From contig NZ_JAATOM010000019.1 in NCBI RefSeq assembly GCF_019207085.1, positions 62,001-126,000 on the forward strand: 64,000 bases of DNA, given 5' to 3'. A program made the position numbers and the translations under genes. The notes beneath the pieces were generated by a model that did not search any database, was not told the origin of the DNA, and saw only the letters and a program-made list of their open reading frames with translations. Each line of letters begins with the position of its first letter. Position 1 is the stretch's first letter. The DNA comes from Variovorax sp. dw_308 (GTDB lineage Bacteria > Pseudomonadota > Gammaproteobacteria > Burkholderiales > Burkholderiaceae_C). Below, one piece after another: positions 52,167 through 60,376 of this stretch.

Positions 52167-53255
52167 CTAGCGGCTTCGATCCTTCGACTGATCCCTACCA
52201 TCAGAGTCACGCGCGCCTCGGCGCGCTTTCAACGCTTCAAGCAGCCTGCTCGCCATCTGCTCGCGGTCCGTACGCACGGGTGGCATTGCGACTACAAATC
52301 GCTCCACCTGCTTTGCCAAGGCCTCGTCACCCTGCAGTCGAAGTGCCTCGATCGTTGCCTTCCAATCAGCTTCGACCTGACCACGGGTTGCCGACAGAGT
52401 CGCCCTGCCCGGATCGGGAAGCGCCTGGCGTGACCGAAGATCTTCCCCGACGCTTTCAACCTTGCGACGAAAGAAAGTAGATGGCGCGGGAGGTCGCCGT
52501 CCTGCACGCTCGTTGCTCGGAAGACTCTGGAACGCCCGCACTGCGCGAAGGCGATGATGAATCGGATCCTTGCTGGGAGTCTTCATCTGCCCGCGAATCT
52601 GGCGCGGCGTAGCATTCGCAGCGACTCCTTGTTCGCGCATCAACGCCGCGAACTGCTCACGCCACTGACGCAGCGTCTCCTTGCGAATGTAGAGCCGCTT
52701 GCCGGGCTCAGTTTCATGTTGGCATTTCACGACCAGATGCACATGCGGATGCGCCTGATCGGTGTGCAGGGCCATTGCGTACCGATATTGCAAAGCAAAG
52801 TTTTCGCGGGCGAAGTCGCGGGCTGCACGCAGCACCTTTTCGGGCGGCGTGCCCGAAGGCATCGACAACACGATGTTGTGCACCAGCTTTGCCCGCGTGT
52901 CCTTCTGTCCTTCCCGCGGCTTGGGCTTGTACTGGCTTGGACAAAGATCAAGCTGCCAGTCGACCAGCAGGCCATCCGCAACGTCGCGGCCTTGCAGCGT
53001 CAGCCCGTCGTCGGTCTCGATTTCAACCTTGCCGTGACGACCGATGTATTTCAGGTGCGCCCTCGCACCGCCGCAGTCGCGCGCGCCGCCAGACACCTTG
53101 ACCATCACTTCCGGGACGCGACTGGTGGTGCGTTTGACTTGCTCGACCTGTTCCGGATTCAACCGCAACGTGCCGCCTGGCCCTCGGCGACCATAGCTCA
53201 CGATGTCGAGTTCCATGCCCGCAGTGCGCGGCAATGAGACGATGCGCTTAGGCAT
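52167..53255 (-). CDS. MOBP-type relaxase
   Basis: 362 residues. The three-histidine metal motif HTDQAHPHVHLVV lies near residues 164-176. Upstream are GGARDCGGARAHLKYIGR (~55-72), holding the likely catalytic tyrosine region of this branch, and LVHNIVLSMPSGTPPEKVLR. The last ~150 residues are a basic, helical tail. It would nick oriT and pilot the strand through VirD4. It is shorter than relaxases with fused LPD7 or primase domains. Overlaps mobC by eight bases. Confidence 0.9.
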   Translation of the reverse strand: MPKRIVSLPRTAGMELDIVSYGRRGPGGTLRLNPEQVEQVKRTTSRVPEVMVKVSGGARDCGGARAHLKYIGRHGKVEIETDDGLTLQGRDVADGLLVDWQLDLCPSQYKPKPREGQKDTRAKLVHNIVLSMPSGTPPEKVLRAARDFARENFALQYRYAMALHTDQAHPHVHLVVKCQHETEPGKRLYIRKETLRQWREQFAALMREQGVAANATPRQIRGQMKTPSKDPIHHRLRAVRAFQSLPSNERAGRRPPAPSTFFRRKVESVGEDLRSRQALPDPGRATLSATRGQVEADWKATIEALRLQGDEALAKQVERFVVAMPPVRTDREQMASRLLEALKARRGARDSDGRDQSKDRSR

Positions 53256-53775
53256 TGCCAGCCTCCCATCCGATCAGGTTCATGCGCACCAAGCCGGAGA
53301 CGTTTTCACGCACGCTCTCGACTGTATTGCCGACGTCGATGAGTAAGTCTCGTGAAACCGCCGAAGAGCCCGTGCGAAGCTGGCGACCTAGTGCAGCCAG
53401 AAGCCCGGCCATGCATCTGAGCTCTTCGAGTTCGGCAGGCGGCATGACCGCAGGGCTGCGTACATGTGCTCGGATCAGCATCGCCAAATAGCTTGAGGTC
53501 TTCATGCGGCGCGCAGAAGCCTTGGCGTCCGCAAGCGCGCGATCGCCAGGGCGCAAACGAAGCGTGAGGCGGTCACCGGCGCAACCTTGATCGGCCTTTC
53601 GATCGGTCGGCAACGACGCTCCCGGCGTCGCGTTTACAGCAAGCACCTTGTCGACGAGCAACCCGAGCAATGCCGATTCGGTGAGGCCCTGCTGGGCCGC
53701 GAGGGCGGCGAATCTCGTCTTCGTTTCCGACGAAACGCGCATGGACATGACTGCGGATCGAGTGGCACTGGGCAT
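53248..53775 (-). CDS. mobC: MobC-like relaxosome accessory protein
   Basis: 175 residues. N-terminal ribbon-helix-helix-like part (MRVSSETKTRFAALAAQQGL) and a central RLRPGDRALADAKASARRMK then SSYLAMLIRAHV segment, followed by a helical end (LGRQLRTG; VRENVSGLVRMNLIGWEAGN) typical of MobC/MbeC proteins. They bind near nic and open the DNA for the relaxase. Its start faces the presumed oriT. Confidence 0.8.
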   Translation of the reverse strand: MPSATRSAVMSMRVSSETKTRFAALAAQQGLTESALLGLLVDKVLAVNATPGASLPTDRKADQGCAGDRLTLRLRPGDRALADAKASARRMKTSSYLAMLIRAHVRSPAVMPPAELEELRCMAGLLAALGRQLRTGSSAVSRDLLIDVGNTVESVRENVSGLVRMNLIGWEAGNA

Positions 53776-53813
53776 CTGAACACCAAGGGCGTAAACAATG
53801 TCTGACGCCAGTC

Positions 53814-53821
53814 TATCCTGC
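53814..53821 (+). other. candidate oriT nic site
   Basis: TATCCTG followed by C matches the nic core (ATCCTG/Y) of MOBP relaxases of the RK2/VirD2 type. It is 39 bases upstream of the mobC start, the usual place for oriT. The repeats at 53850-54045 lie on its other side. Confidence 0.6.
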
Positions 53822-53849
53822 CCTCAATCCCAAACAAGGACTCCCCGCC

Positions 53850-54045
53850 GTCATGCCGAACATTTCGAGGTTTCAGACCTTCAACCCTCCGACCTGCCTA
53901 CCAACCAGGTGTCGTCATGCCGAACACGTCTTTGCAGCCGGCGCATGCAAGCGCTTCCCGAATCACCGAGGTAGGCGTGGCGTCATGCCGAACATATCGA
54001 GGGTTTCAGCCCTCCAAGTCACCTACCCACCAAGTGCCCTCAACC
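53850..54045. repeat. direct repeats with hairpins next to oriT
   Basis: GTCATGCCGAACA occurs at 53850, 53914 and 53982. Around the first and third copies the similarity extends over about 60 bases. Each of these contains a small hairpin whose stem differs but still pairs (GAGGT/ACCTT around TTCAG at 53867-53882; GAGGG/CCCTC around TTTCAG at 53999-54014), followed by CCTACCAACCAGGTG or CCTACCCACCAAGTG. Likely binding sites of a relaxosome or control protein. Confidence 0.75.
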
Positions 54046-54076
54046 TCCGGCTGGTCCGTTAAAGACGACGCGATCC

Positions 54077-54334
54077 TCAATCGTGCCCGCTCGAGGCAAT
54101 CCGCCGCGCGATCTCCACAACTCGCTCGGCCTCGTCCAGGCAGCGGGCGATGTCTGCCAGGTCGCTGTCCGGGCGATGTCGTTCGACTGCCTGAGCGACA
54201 CCGAGCACTGCCAGTTGCAGCAACGCCTCGCACTCGTGCATGCGCTGGCATAGGCATTGCCACTCGAAGCGCGACAGCGGTGGCGCGGAGCCTTTTCGGA
54301 GCGACTGACTATCGCCGTTGACGGTCGCGCGCAT
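54077..54334 (-). CDS. small protein of unknown function near oriT
   Basis: 85 residues from ATG 54334 (an upstream in-frame start would give 105). Contains FEWQCLCQRMHECEALLQLA with three cysteines and a helical C-terminus (DSDLADIARCLDEAERVVEI). No family recognised. It overlaps the membrane-protein gene upstream by 26 bases on the same strand, suggesting one transcript. Confidence 0.5.
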   Translation of the reverse strand: MRATVNGDSQSLRKGSAPPLSRFEWQCLCQRMHECEALLQLAVLGVAQAVERHRPDSDLADIARCLDEAERVVEIARRIASSGHD

Positions 54335-54593
54335 GGCGGCCCCCTGCAGCGGTCGGTGCGTCGACCGCAGGAGCAGACACGCTCCCCGGGCCATTCAGCG
54401 GCACGGGCGTCAGGTCGCCTGAACTCCCGATGCCGGCAAGCACCGCAGGATCGGGCTGGAATCGCGTAGCGAACGAGTTGATCGAAGAGGGACTGGTCGT
54501 CGACGGGCGGGATGCCGGCATTGTCTCGATGATGACCACCGTGACGAGTAGCACGGCGGCGCCGGACACAATGAGCTTGTTTCGGATGTTCAT
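54309..54593 (-). CDS. small membrane-anchored protein
   Basis: 94 residues, GGAGG six bases before ATG. One N-terminal transmembrane helix (KLIVSGAAVLLVTVVIIETM) followed by a Ser/Pro-rich periplasmic tail ending basic (GGRHARDRQRR). No known family. Downstream of the ParB-like gene with 81 bases between. Confidence 0.6.
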   Translation of the reverse strand: MNIRNKLIVSGAAVLLVTVVIIETMPASRPSTTSPSSINSFATRFQPDPAVLAGIGSSGDLTPVPLNGPGSVSAPAVDAPTAAGGRHARDRQRR

Positions 54594-54674
54594 GTCGAGC
54601 CTCCATGGAGAACTGTTTGAAGATTGAATGGAATGAGTGAATGGAACTGCCGGGGGCCGGCAGTCGCATGAAGT

Positions 54675-56732
54675 TCACGCTGATGGGTTTGCCTCGTGGC
54701 CGTCTGGCGAGTTCAATGTTTGCAATGGCAACGGCAGCCACCGCGTCCCTTCCAGCTTGCTCGCGCAGTAGCAGACCAGGTCCGGCTTCTTCATGCCAGC
54801 GGTCGCCTGTGTTGGGTCCATGCCAGTAGCCTCCTTCACGGCTTCGAGTGCCTTGGCCTTGCTGACGTGGCCGAGATAGCCCCCTGCGGTGGGCTCCCAC
54901 CAGTCGGCCATGTCGAGGCCCAATGCCTGCGCCAGCGCATCGCTGTGATTGGACGTGTTGCGGGGGCGTGCGGCGATGGCGTTGACACTGCGGGCGGTGC
55001 AGTAGGCCAGCAGGTCGAGCATTGTTTCCTGCGGCTGCGCGAGCAGCCAGCGGAACAGCGCGGCAGGGTTGCCGGGGAGCCGATCACCCCACATCGTTTC
55101 CGCTTCGCCGAGCAGCGTGGCGGCGGGACTGTCGGCGTATTCGCTGGCTTCTCCTGCCAGAGTGCCGTCGCCGGTCACGCGAACTGCAACCTTGACGATG
55201 TCGTCGCCGCTGCCGTAGAGGCTGAACACGGTCTCTGCCATGCGGTGCACCAGCGTCGCGAGCGCCACCTGCGGGTTCTGCAGCAATGCGGCTTGCAGTG
55301 CCGCCGTGCGGTGCGCTGTCAGGTCGCGCATGAGCTTCTCGCTGAACTCGGGCCGGGTCGAAGGCTGTTCTGCCCGTTCTGCCTGTTCTGCCGCGCCCGA
55401 ATCAGCATGGGTGATGTCACCCGGTTTTCTGGTCGTCGACTTGCGATCATCGGGCCGCACCAGCCCACGCTCGATCACGATCTCGCCGCGGTGGTCGAGC
55501 CGCACCATCGCACCGGCCCGTGCCAGTTGTGCGGGTGCCCAGTGCCGCAATGCAGACCGCGAGGCCATCAGATCTTCGTCAGCCTGGTCGAGCGCTTCGC
55601 ATAGCTGCTGCTCGATGCGTTCGTAGTCGTCAGCGTCCGGATCGCCTTCGTCCTGATGCCGCTCATAGTCATCGGCACGTTGGCGCTGCTCGCTGGCGAG
55701 CCGCTCGATCGTCTCGGCTTCCTCGGGGGTCGGCTCGCGCTCGCTCTGGTCTTCACGGCCGTAGCGCCGCCATGCACTCATGTCGGACTCGAGAGAACAT
55801 GCCACCCACGACCACCCCTCCTCCTTGACGATGAGTTCGATGCCGCGCAGCTTGTCCATGGCCAGTGCCTGCAGCATGGTCGGGTTGTCGAGGTAGATGC
55901 CAGAAAGATCTTCGGGCGAGGAGAACAGGTCGCGCCGCACACTGCCGCCTTCGGCTTCGTAGGCGTCGAGGCCGACGAAGCGGGCAAGCCGGCTGTCCGC
56001 ACTGCAGGCTTCCTCGGTCACCGCGTTCCGGATGCGCCATGCGCTGCGGTCGTAGGGGCTGAGCCCGTCCCAGACGGCCTCTTGTGAGGCGGGGTCGTCG
56101 ATCAAGGCCAGCGCCTGCAGTTGATCGGCTTCGATCTCATTGGCGCGGTAAAGGTCGAGGAAACGCGGGGCGAGCCGCGCCAGCTTGAGGCGGCGCTCCA
56201 CGGTCAGGGGCGAAACGCCAAAGCGCGCGGCCACCTGCGCGACGGTAAGGCCATCCTCGATCAGGCGTCGGAAGGATTCCATCTGGTCCGCTGGATGTAT
56301 GGCTTCGCGGCCAGAGTTCTCGGCGAGCGACACCTGGACAGCTTGCCCCTGCGCGTACAGCTTGCATTCGATCGGTTGATCGGCAGGCCAGCGAGCAGCG
56401 GCCACGAGCAGTTGCATCGCACGCAGTCGCCGTCCACCTGCAACCACGCCGAAGTGGTCGTCTCCCAGCGCCACGATGCTCAGACGTTGGAGCAACCCCT
56501 GGGATTCGATCAGCGCGGCCAGTTCGAGCAGGCCGTCCTCGTGATGGACCTTGCGCACGTTGGCATCGCTCAGGGTGAGTTGGTCCAATGGCACCAGCAC
56601 GTCGCGTCCCATCGGCGCCTTGCGCAGCGCCATCGAAGCATCGACGGCAGCCGCAAGGCCGACTTTCTTGGCGGACGTGCTCACGCGCGGCGCTGTGGTC
56701 ACGGTCTTCTTCGGCTTGGCAATGGCGGTCAT
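54675..56732 (-). CDS. large ParB/Spo0J-domain protein
   Basis: 685 residues from ATG 56732 (AAGGA upstream). ParB N-terminal motifs: LVPLDQLTLSDANVRKVHHE (residues ~45-64), VVAGGRRLRAM (~98-108) and LAENSGREAIHPADQMESFR (~137-156), then a helix-turn-helix (TVAQVAARFGVSPLTVERRL). The remaining ~450 residues are an acidic helical extension. This long form without a ParA partner is common on conjugative elements as an accessory nuclease-like or regulatory protein rather than a partition protein. A highly folded leader precedes it. Confidence 0.85.
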   Translation of the reverse strand: MTAIAKPKKTVTTAPRVSTSAKKVGLAAAVDASMALRKAPMGRDVLVPLDQLTLSDANVRKVHHEDGLLELAALIESQGLLQRLSIVALGDDHFGVVAGGRRLRAMQLLVAAARWPADQPIECKLYAQGQAVQVSLAENSGREAIHPADQMESFRRLIEDGLTVAQVAARFGVSPLTVERRLKLARLAPRFLDLYRANEIEADQLQALALIDDPASQEAVWDGLSPYDRSAWRIRNAVTEEACSADSRLARFVGLDAYEAEGGSVRRDLFSSPEDLSGIYLDNPTMLQALAMDKLRGIELIVKEEGWSWVACSLESDMSAWRRYGREDQSEREPTPEEAETIERLASEQRQRADDYERHQDEGDPDADDYERIEQQLCEALDQADEDLMASRSALRHWAPAQLARAGAMVRLDHRGEIVIERGLVRPDDRKSTTRKPGDITHADSGAAEQAERAEQPSTRPEFSEKLMRDLTAHRTAALQAALLQNPQVALATLVHRMAETVFSLYGSGDDIVKVAVRVTGDGTLAGEASEYADSPAATLLGEAETMWGDRLPGNPAALFRWLLAQPQETMLDLLAYCTARSVNAIAARPRNTSNHSDALAQALGLDMADWWEPTAGGYLGHVSKAKALEAVKEATGMDPTQATAGMKKPDLVCYCASKLEGTRWLPLPLQTLNSPDGHEANPSA

Positions 56733-56838
56733 TTCGGTTTCCTTTGCAGTTGAAGTTGAAAGAGATGCCGGGCTCCTAGATCTCGAGCCCTTCAATGAAG
56801 GGTTGGGGTTCGCATCGGCCTCCTGCCCGGAACTGGCC

Positions 56839-57010
56839 GCCGTTCTCCTGAGTCTTTCGCCCGGTGAACGACAGCGACGGCGGGGACGGGGGAGCAAGGG
56901 GGAAGGTTTGTAAAGCGAAGCTTTATGAAAACCCCCTTGCAGGCGCAGCCGGTCCCCCGGCACCGCGGGCGCAGAGTCACCGGACAAGGCGAAAGGCACA
57001 GGAGAACGGC
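56839..57010 (-). ncRNA. highly structured leader upstream of the ParB-like gene
   Basis: Nested perfect stems enclose ~170 bases: GCCGTTCTCCTG (56839-56850) pairs with 56999-57010; CTTTCGCC (56854-56861) with 56988-56995; CGGTGA (56862-56867) with 56977-56982. Inside, GCAAGGGGG (56894-56902) pairs with 56932-56940, which in turn encloses AAAGC-GAA-GCTTT (56912-56924). Transcribed toward the gene it would end 106 bases before the ATG. The rest of 56733-57787 has no supported gene. Confidence 0.6.
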
Positions 57011-57062
57011 AGAAACCGCCCGAGGCCGACGCGAGGCCCGACCGCCGCGCGGCGAGCGCCTC

Positions 57063-57160
57063 GACCTGCCGAAGGACAGGTCTGATCAGGGAAGTCCGGG
57101 CGGACGCAGTCCGCTGCGCCAGGGATGCGCAAGGCTGGCGCAGCCAGTCCCCGAAGGGGA
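57063..57160 (-). ncRNA. chain of perfect hairpins, possible 5' part of the same RNA
   Basis: Successive hairpins: GACCTG/CAGGTC (57063-57082), GCGGAC/GTCCGC (57100-57114), CTGCGCCAG/CTGGCGCAG (57114-57143), and TCCCC-GAA-GGGGA (57148-57160). On the - strand the last has a CUUCG-type stable loop, as do shorter stems further on. A protein-coding explanation is not apparent in any frame. Confidence 0.45.
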
Positions 57161-57787
57161 TGAGCGCGAAGGCGCGAACCTGGAGCAGCCCGACAGCGGC
57201 GAAGCCGGTGGGGCGCCCAAGGTATCGGGGATCAAGGCGCAAGTCCGCTGCAGCTATCGCCCGCCAATGCCACCGAAGTCCAGCACTCCCTCCCTCGCCA
57301 GATCACAATCAAATTCCATCCCGATTCCCACGTCCAGACCCGAAGCTGGAATGGCGCTTGCAAGGACCGAAGCATGCTGGGCACGCAACAGAAAGCAGTG
57401 ATCCTCCAAAAGGCAGGCATGACCGTGCCGCCGTTTCCGCGTCGACGTCCGCAGCCACAGGATGGCGATCGGGACGGCGAGGCGCCAGCCTCGCAGCGAC
57501 AGCTTGTCGCCGGTGACGGCGACGGCGACGGCGACAGAGGTGAGGCGGGAGAGCACGCACGGGAGGCAGCGGCCGATGCATGGAGCAAAGCTGTCGACAA
57601 GCTGTATGCCGACTACGCGCTCGCGCGCGCTGCGCACAGCCTTCGTGAAGCCGAACATGCGCGCATCCGCGGGGTTTCAAGAAGCGGCGGCGCCGCGGCC
57701 GCTTCGCGGCTTCCCTGCCCGGAGCCCGATACAGGCTCGGACGGACGCGGCTGAAAGCCGCCGGCGCAGACCGGCGGCTGTATCCGG

Positions 57788-58135
57788 CTACGCCTGAATG
57801 CGCCCTTGCAGCCGAGCCTCGTGCGCATAGGCGCTCAAGGGCTTGTCCGCCTGGAAATGCAGGTCCTGCCGGATGGGCCGGTTCATCAGACCCCGCACCG
57901 CTTCAAGCTCCTCAAGGGTGCAGGAGCCGATTTCCGGACTCCCCAGACCGAGGTCCATCAGCCCAAATGCAATTTCGCCAGCTTCGTCCAGTTCGGTAAG
58001 CAGCCAGGTGGCGCCGGCATCGGGCGTGAAGAGCTTGACGACCGGCAGCGGATCGAAGTCTTCCTGCACTTGAGCCCTGCGGCCATTGGCGATCAGCAGT
58101 TCGCGCTGCGCGTCGGAGATGAAGGATGCAATCAT
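57788..58135 (-). CDS. DUF2958-domain protein
   Basis: 115 residues from ATG 58135, AGGAG seven bases upstream. The diagnostic stretch LPVVKLFTPDAGATWLLTEL (residues ~29-48), then FGLMDLGLGSPEIGSCTLEE and QDLHFQADKPLSAYA, matches DUF2958 proteins found on ICEs and conjugative plasmids near radC and ardC. Function unknown. The gene has a leader homologous to that of radC. Confidence 0.88.
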   Translation of the reverse strand: MIASFISDAQRELLIANGRRAQVQEDFDPLPVVKLFTPDAGATWLLTELDEAGEIAFGLMDLGLGSPEIGSCTLEELEAVRGLMNRPIRQDLHFQADKPLSAYAHEARLQGRIQA

Positions 58136-58271
58136 GATGAGCTCCTGGAACGGTTGCGGGCGGTATTGCCCGGGACCGTCGGAGGTCACGTCGCAGCGCA
58201 AGCGGTCAAGGTTCGAAGACGGCCGCAGGCCGCAAGCGCACGCAGTGCGCGCAGGCCTTGACGGCGAGCAC
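58136..58271 (-). promoter_or_regulatory. structured 5' leader of the DUF2958 gene, homologous to the radC leader
   Basis: Reading + coordinates: TCAAGG (58206-58211) pairs with CCTTGA (58256-58261) and encloses two GC hairpins. GTCGCAGCGCA (58190-58200) is shared exactly with the radC leader. CGGGC/GCCCG (58157-58172) forms a hairpin whose counterpart before radC is CAGGC/GCCTG, with a nearly identical loop. The match continues into the ribosome binding site. Confidence 0.65.
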
Positions 58272-58371
58272 GACGTGGCACGCTGCAGGGAACAGCAAGG
58301 CCACCCCCACCACCCCAGACCGGACTTGTCTGTTTTGATGCCAGGTCGCGACGCGTTGGAAATCTGCGGTG

Positions 58372-58434
58372 ATGGACAACGGCCCGATCATCCGCTTCCG
58401 CACGACCGCGAGATCGCACGGGTCGCTCAACGCA
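58372..58434 (+). pseudogene. fragment of a ribbon-helix-helix antitoxin gene
   Basis: ATGGACAACGGCCCGATCAT and the next ten bases match the first 30 bases of the antitoxin-like gene at 49801 with one mismatch; similarity then decays with an indel (CGACCGCGA shared). No full-length gene follows. It is a remnant of a second copy, now joined to sequence duplicated from downstream of radC. Confidence 0.75.
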
Positions 58435-58473
58435 GACCGACCCACCGCACGCATGCGCTGATCAACGCAAACG

Positions 58474-58492
58474 AAAAAGGGGCCGAAGCCCC
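58474..58492 (-). terminator. copy of the radC terminator hairpin
   Basis: GGGGCCGAAGCCCC preceded on the + strand by AAAAA reads on the - strand as GGGGC-UUCG-GCCCC followed by U5. It is identical in stem and loop to the hairpin at 63167-63180 and lies eight bases past the end of the radC fragment. Confidence 0.75.
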
Positions 58493-58499
58493 CGCGCTG

Positions 58500-58757
58500 C
58501 TACAGCAGCCCGCTCTCCGCGAAAGACTTCGTGCGTCCGCCGGCCACCACGATGTGGTCGAGCACCCGCACGTCGATCATCGCCAGCGCGGCCTTCAGAG
58601 TCGGCGTCAGCGACTCGTCCGCACGCGACGGACGGTCGAACCCGACGGATGGTTGTGGCTGATGATGATGGCGGGGGCGTCGTGATGCAGAGCCCGCTTC
58701 AGGACCTCGCGCGGTTAGACACTGGTCTGGGCCAACGTGCCGCGGAACAATACCTTC
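58500..58757 (-). pseudogene. truncated, frameshifted radC duplicate
   Basis: This stretch is a near-identical duplicate of the last ~255 bases of radC (63188-63443). The end LKAALAMIDVRVLDHIVVAG and TKSFAE is intact, but a one-base deletion near 58631 and further changes destroy the HNHPSG active-site frame. The 5' part of the gene is missing and replaced by the start of the gene at 58772. Confidence 0.85.
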
Positions 58758-58771
58758 GGCAACAATAAGAC

Positions 58772-59206
58772 ATGGCAACGATCGAGATCACACTGTCCGA
58801 CCAGCTGGCCCTGCTCGCGCGCAGCGCGGGACTGCTGACGGGCGAAAACATCGAGCGGCAGCTGCGCCAGCAGCTGGCGGGTTTATCGGCCCCGGCGCCG
58901 CCGCCCGGCAACACCGAGCCGGACCGCATGGCGTCGCAACGGCAGGCCTTGGCGCGCTTGATCGCATTGGCACAGGGGGACTCAGACCAGAGCCGGCGGG
59001 CCGCCGACTTCCTGCTCGCCTGGTGGAACGCCGGCGCGTGCGGGTCCTTTGATCTCACCGCCCTGTGGGCGGTGGATCCCGGGACCGCGGCCGACATGGT
59101 GCTGGTGCTGGCGTACATCGCGAGCACGCGTCAGTACCCGGATGCGTTGGGTTACGAGGATGAATTCCTGAGAATCGTGCAGGCATGGCGACCGGAACTG
59201 ACATAG
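58772..59206 (+). CDS. DUF7673-like mobile-element protein
   Basis: 144 residues. The first ~38 (MATIEITLSDQLALLARSAG onward) resemble the start of small antitoxin-like proteins. The remainder (LARLIALAQGDSDQSRRAAD; LLAWWNAGACGSFDLTALWA; YPDALGYEDEFLRIVQAW) matches a family of conserved proteins carried by proteobacterial ICEs, which I know as DUF7673. Function unknown. It overlaps the next gene by 22 bases. Confidence 0.75.
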   Translation: MATIEITLSDQLALLARSAGLLTGENIERQLRQQLAGLSAPAPPPGNTEPDRMASQRQALARLIALAQGDSDQSRRAADFLLAWWNAGACGSFDLTALWAVDPGTAADMVLVLAYIASTRQYPDALGYEDEFLRIVQAWRPELT

Positions 59207-59865
59207 CCGCTGTGCCGGGCTCGGCGCCTGGCGATGGCACGGACGCCAGTCTCACGTCGCGGCAGCGGGCGCGCTTGCCGCTGGCAACGCAGCGGGCAGA
59301 CCGCAAGCTGGACGCGATCGCATCGAACTCGGCGGCGCAGCTCCTGGTGCAGGCATCGCAACGCGCGGCGACGGTCGTGCAATGCATTGCGTGGCTGCAC
59401 AAGGCCGCCACGGCGTGGGGCGAGCCGCTCGAGGCGGTGTCGGCCTGCCGCAAGGGCTGCGCGCACTGTTGCCATATCCCGGTGACGATCACTGGGAGCG
59501 AAGCGAAGTTGATCGCCCGGGCCAGCGGACGGGGCGTGCGGACGCCGCCGCGGGGTGTGCGGGTGCAAGACCTGGTCGATGCGGAATCCACGAGCGCTGC
59601 AACCCGGCAGCTGCAGCAGTGGCCCGCTGGCGTCGCCTGCCCATTCCTGAGCGACGCGATGTGCTCGGTCTACGCCGCGCGCCCGCTGGCGTGCCGCGTG
59701 CTGTTCAACATGGACGACGATGATCTCTTGTGCCAGCACGGCGACGGCGAACCTGCGCAGGTTCCCTATGCCGACGCACGGATGCTGCGCGCCCTGGCGC
59801 TGGCAGCGCAGCCGGCAGAAGTACTGGCGGATATCCGGGCCTTCTTTCCGCCTGGCGAGCGTTAG
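59185..59865 (+). CDS. YkgJ-type cysteine-cluster protein
   Basis: 226 residues. Cysteines in CRKGCAHCCHIPVTITGSEA (residues ~88-107) and in CPFLSDAMCSVYAARPLACR (~152-171) form the CxxxCxxCC...C pattern of YkgJ-like proteins, thought to bind zinc or an iron-sulfur cluster. The partner DUF7673 gene overlaps its start. Role on mobile elements unknown. Confidence 0.85.
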   Translation: MATGTDIAAVPGSAPGDGTDASLTSRQRARLPLATQRADRKLDAIASNSAAQLLVQASQRAATVVQCIAWLHKAATAWGEPLEAVSACRKGCAHCCHIPVTITGSEAKLIARASGRGVRTPPRGVRVQDLVDAESTSAATRQLQQWPAGVACPFLSDAMCSVYAARPLACRVLFNMDDDDLLCQHGDGEPAQVPYADARMLRALALAAQPAEVLADIRAFFPPGER

Positions 59866-60376
59866 CCCGTTGGCAAGACGTCTCGAAGGCAATGACGCCG
59901 AGGGCCCCACGACGCGATCCGGACGGACGACGATCGAAAGGCAGCACAGGTGCTGAAATGGTGACAAGACGGGTCCGCGGACCGTCGGCGCGGTGGCCGG
60001 CGGCAGCAGCGCAAGGATCGGCCGACGATGCACCGTCGCGTGATCGGCGAGAACGCTGCGCTCGGCCGTCACTCCTCGACATGACAGAAATCAAAGGGTA
60101 GGCCGCATACCAGCGCAGGCAGACCCGCATCACCTCCAGCGGGTAGCGCATCCATGCCCGAGCCGGCCAACGCGATGGACGCCGCTGTCTGACCGCCGAC
60201 GTGCAGGCGTTTGCGCCAGAACAGGGCGCGCGCTTGATTGCGTTGGCGCCATGACCTCTCGGCGCCAGCCAGACGCACTGCACACGTAGAAACGACAGTG
60301 CGAAGCCTCGAGCGCCTCAGCGGCTCTCGGCTCTCGGCTCTCGGCTCTCGGCTCTGCGGCTCTGCGGCGCTGGCGA
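59866..60376. other. 511-bp gap with heptanucleotide repeats
   Basis: No gene supported. GGCTCTC is repeated four times in tandem at 60322-60349 with a fifth diverged copy to 60356, followed by CGGCTCTG twice. The array lies just past the 3' end of the H-NS-like gene. Confidence 0.6.

Noticed and set aside
53850..54045. CRISPR array
   Set aside because: Only three unequal repeats, with spacer parts themselves similar and hairpins next to oriT; no cas genes in the window.
54335..54900. Long - strand frame overlapping the small membrane protein gene
   Set aside because: Arginine-rich shadow; the two shorter genes there have better starts and a hydrophobic span.
56925..57754. Several open frames upstream of the ParB-like gene
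   Set aside because: Low-complexity Arg/Ala/Gly products without ribosome binding sites; the region is better explained by nucleic-acid structure.
59705..60283. 192-codon - strand frame opposite and past the YkgJ-like gene
   Set aside because: Mostly antisense to the cysteine-cluster gene, with Arg-rich composition and no motif.
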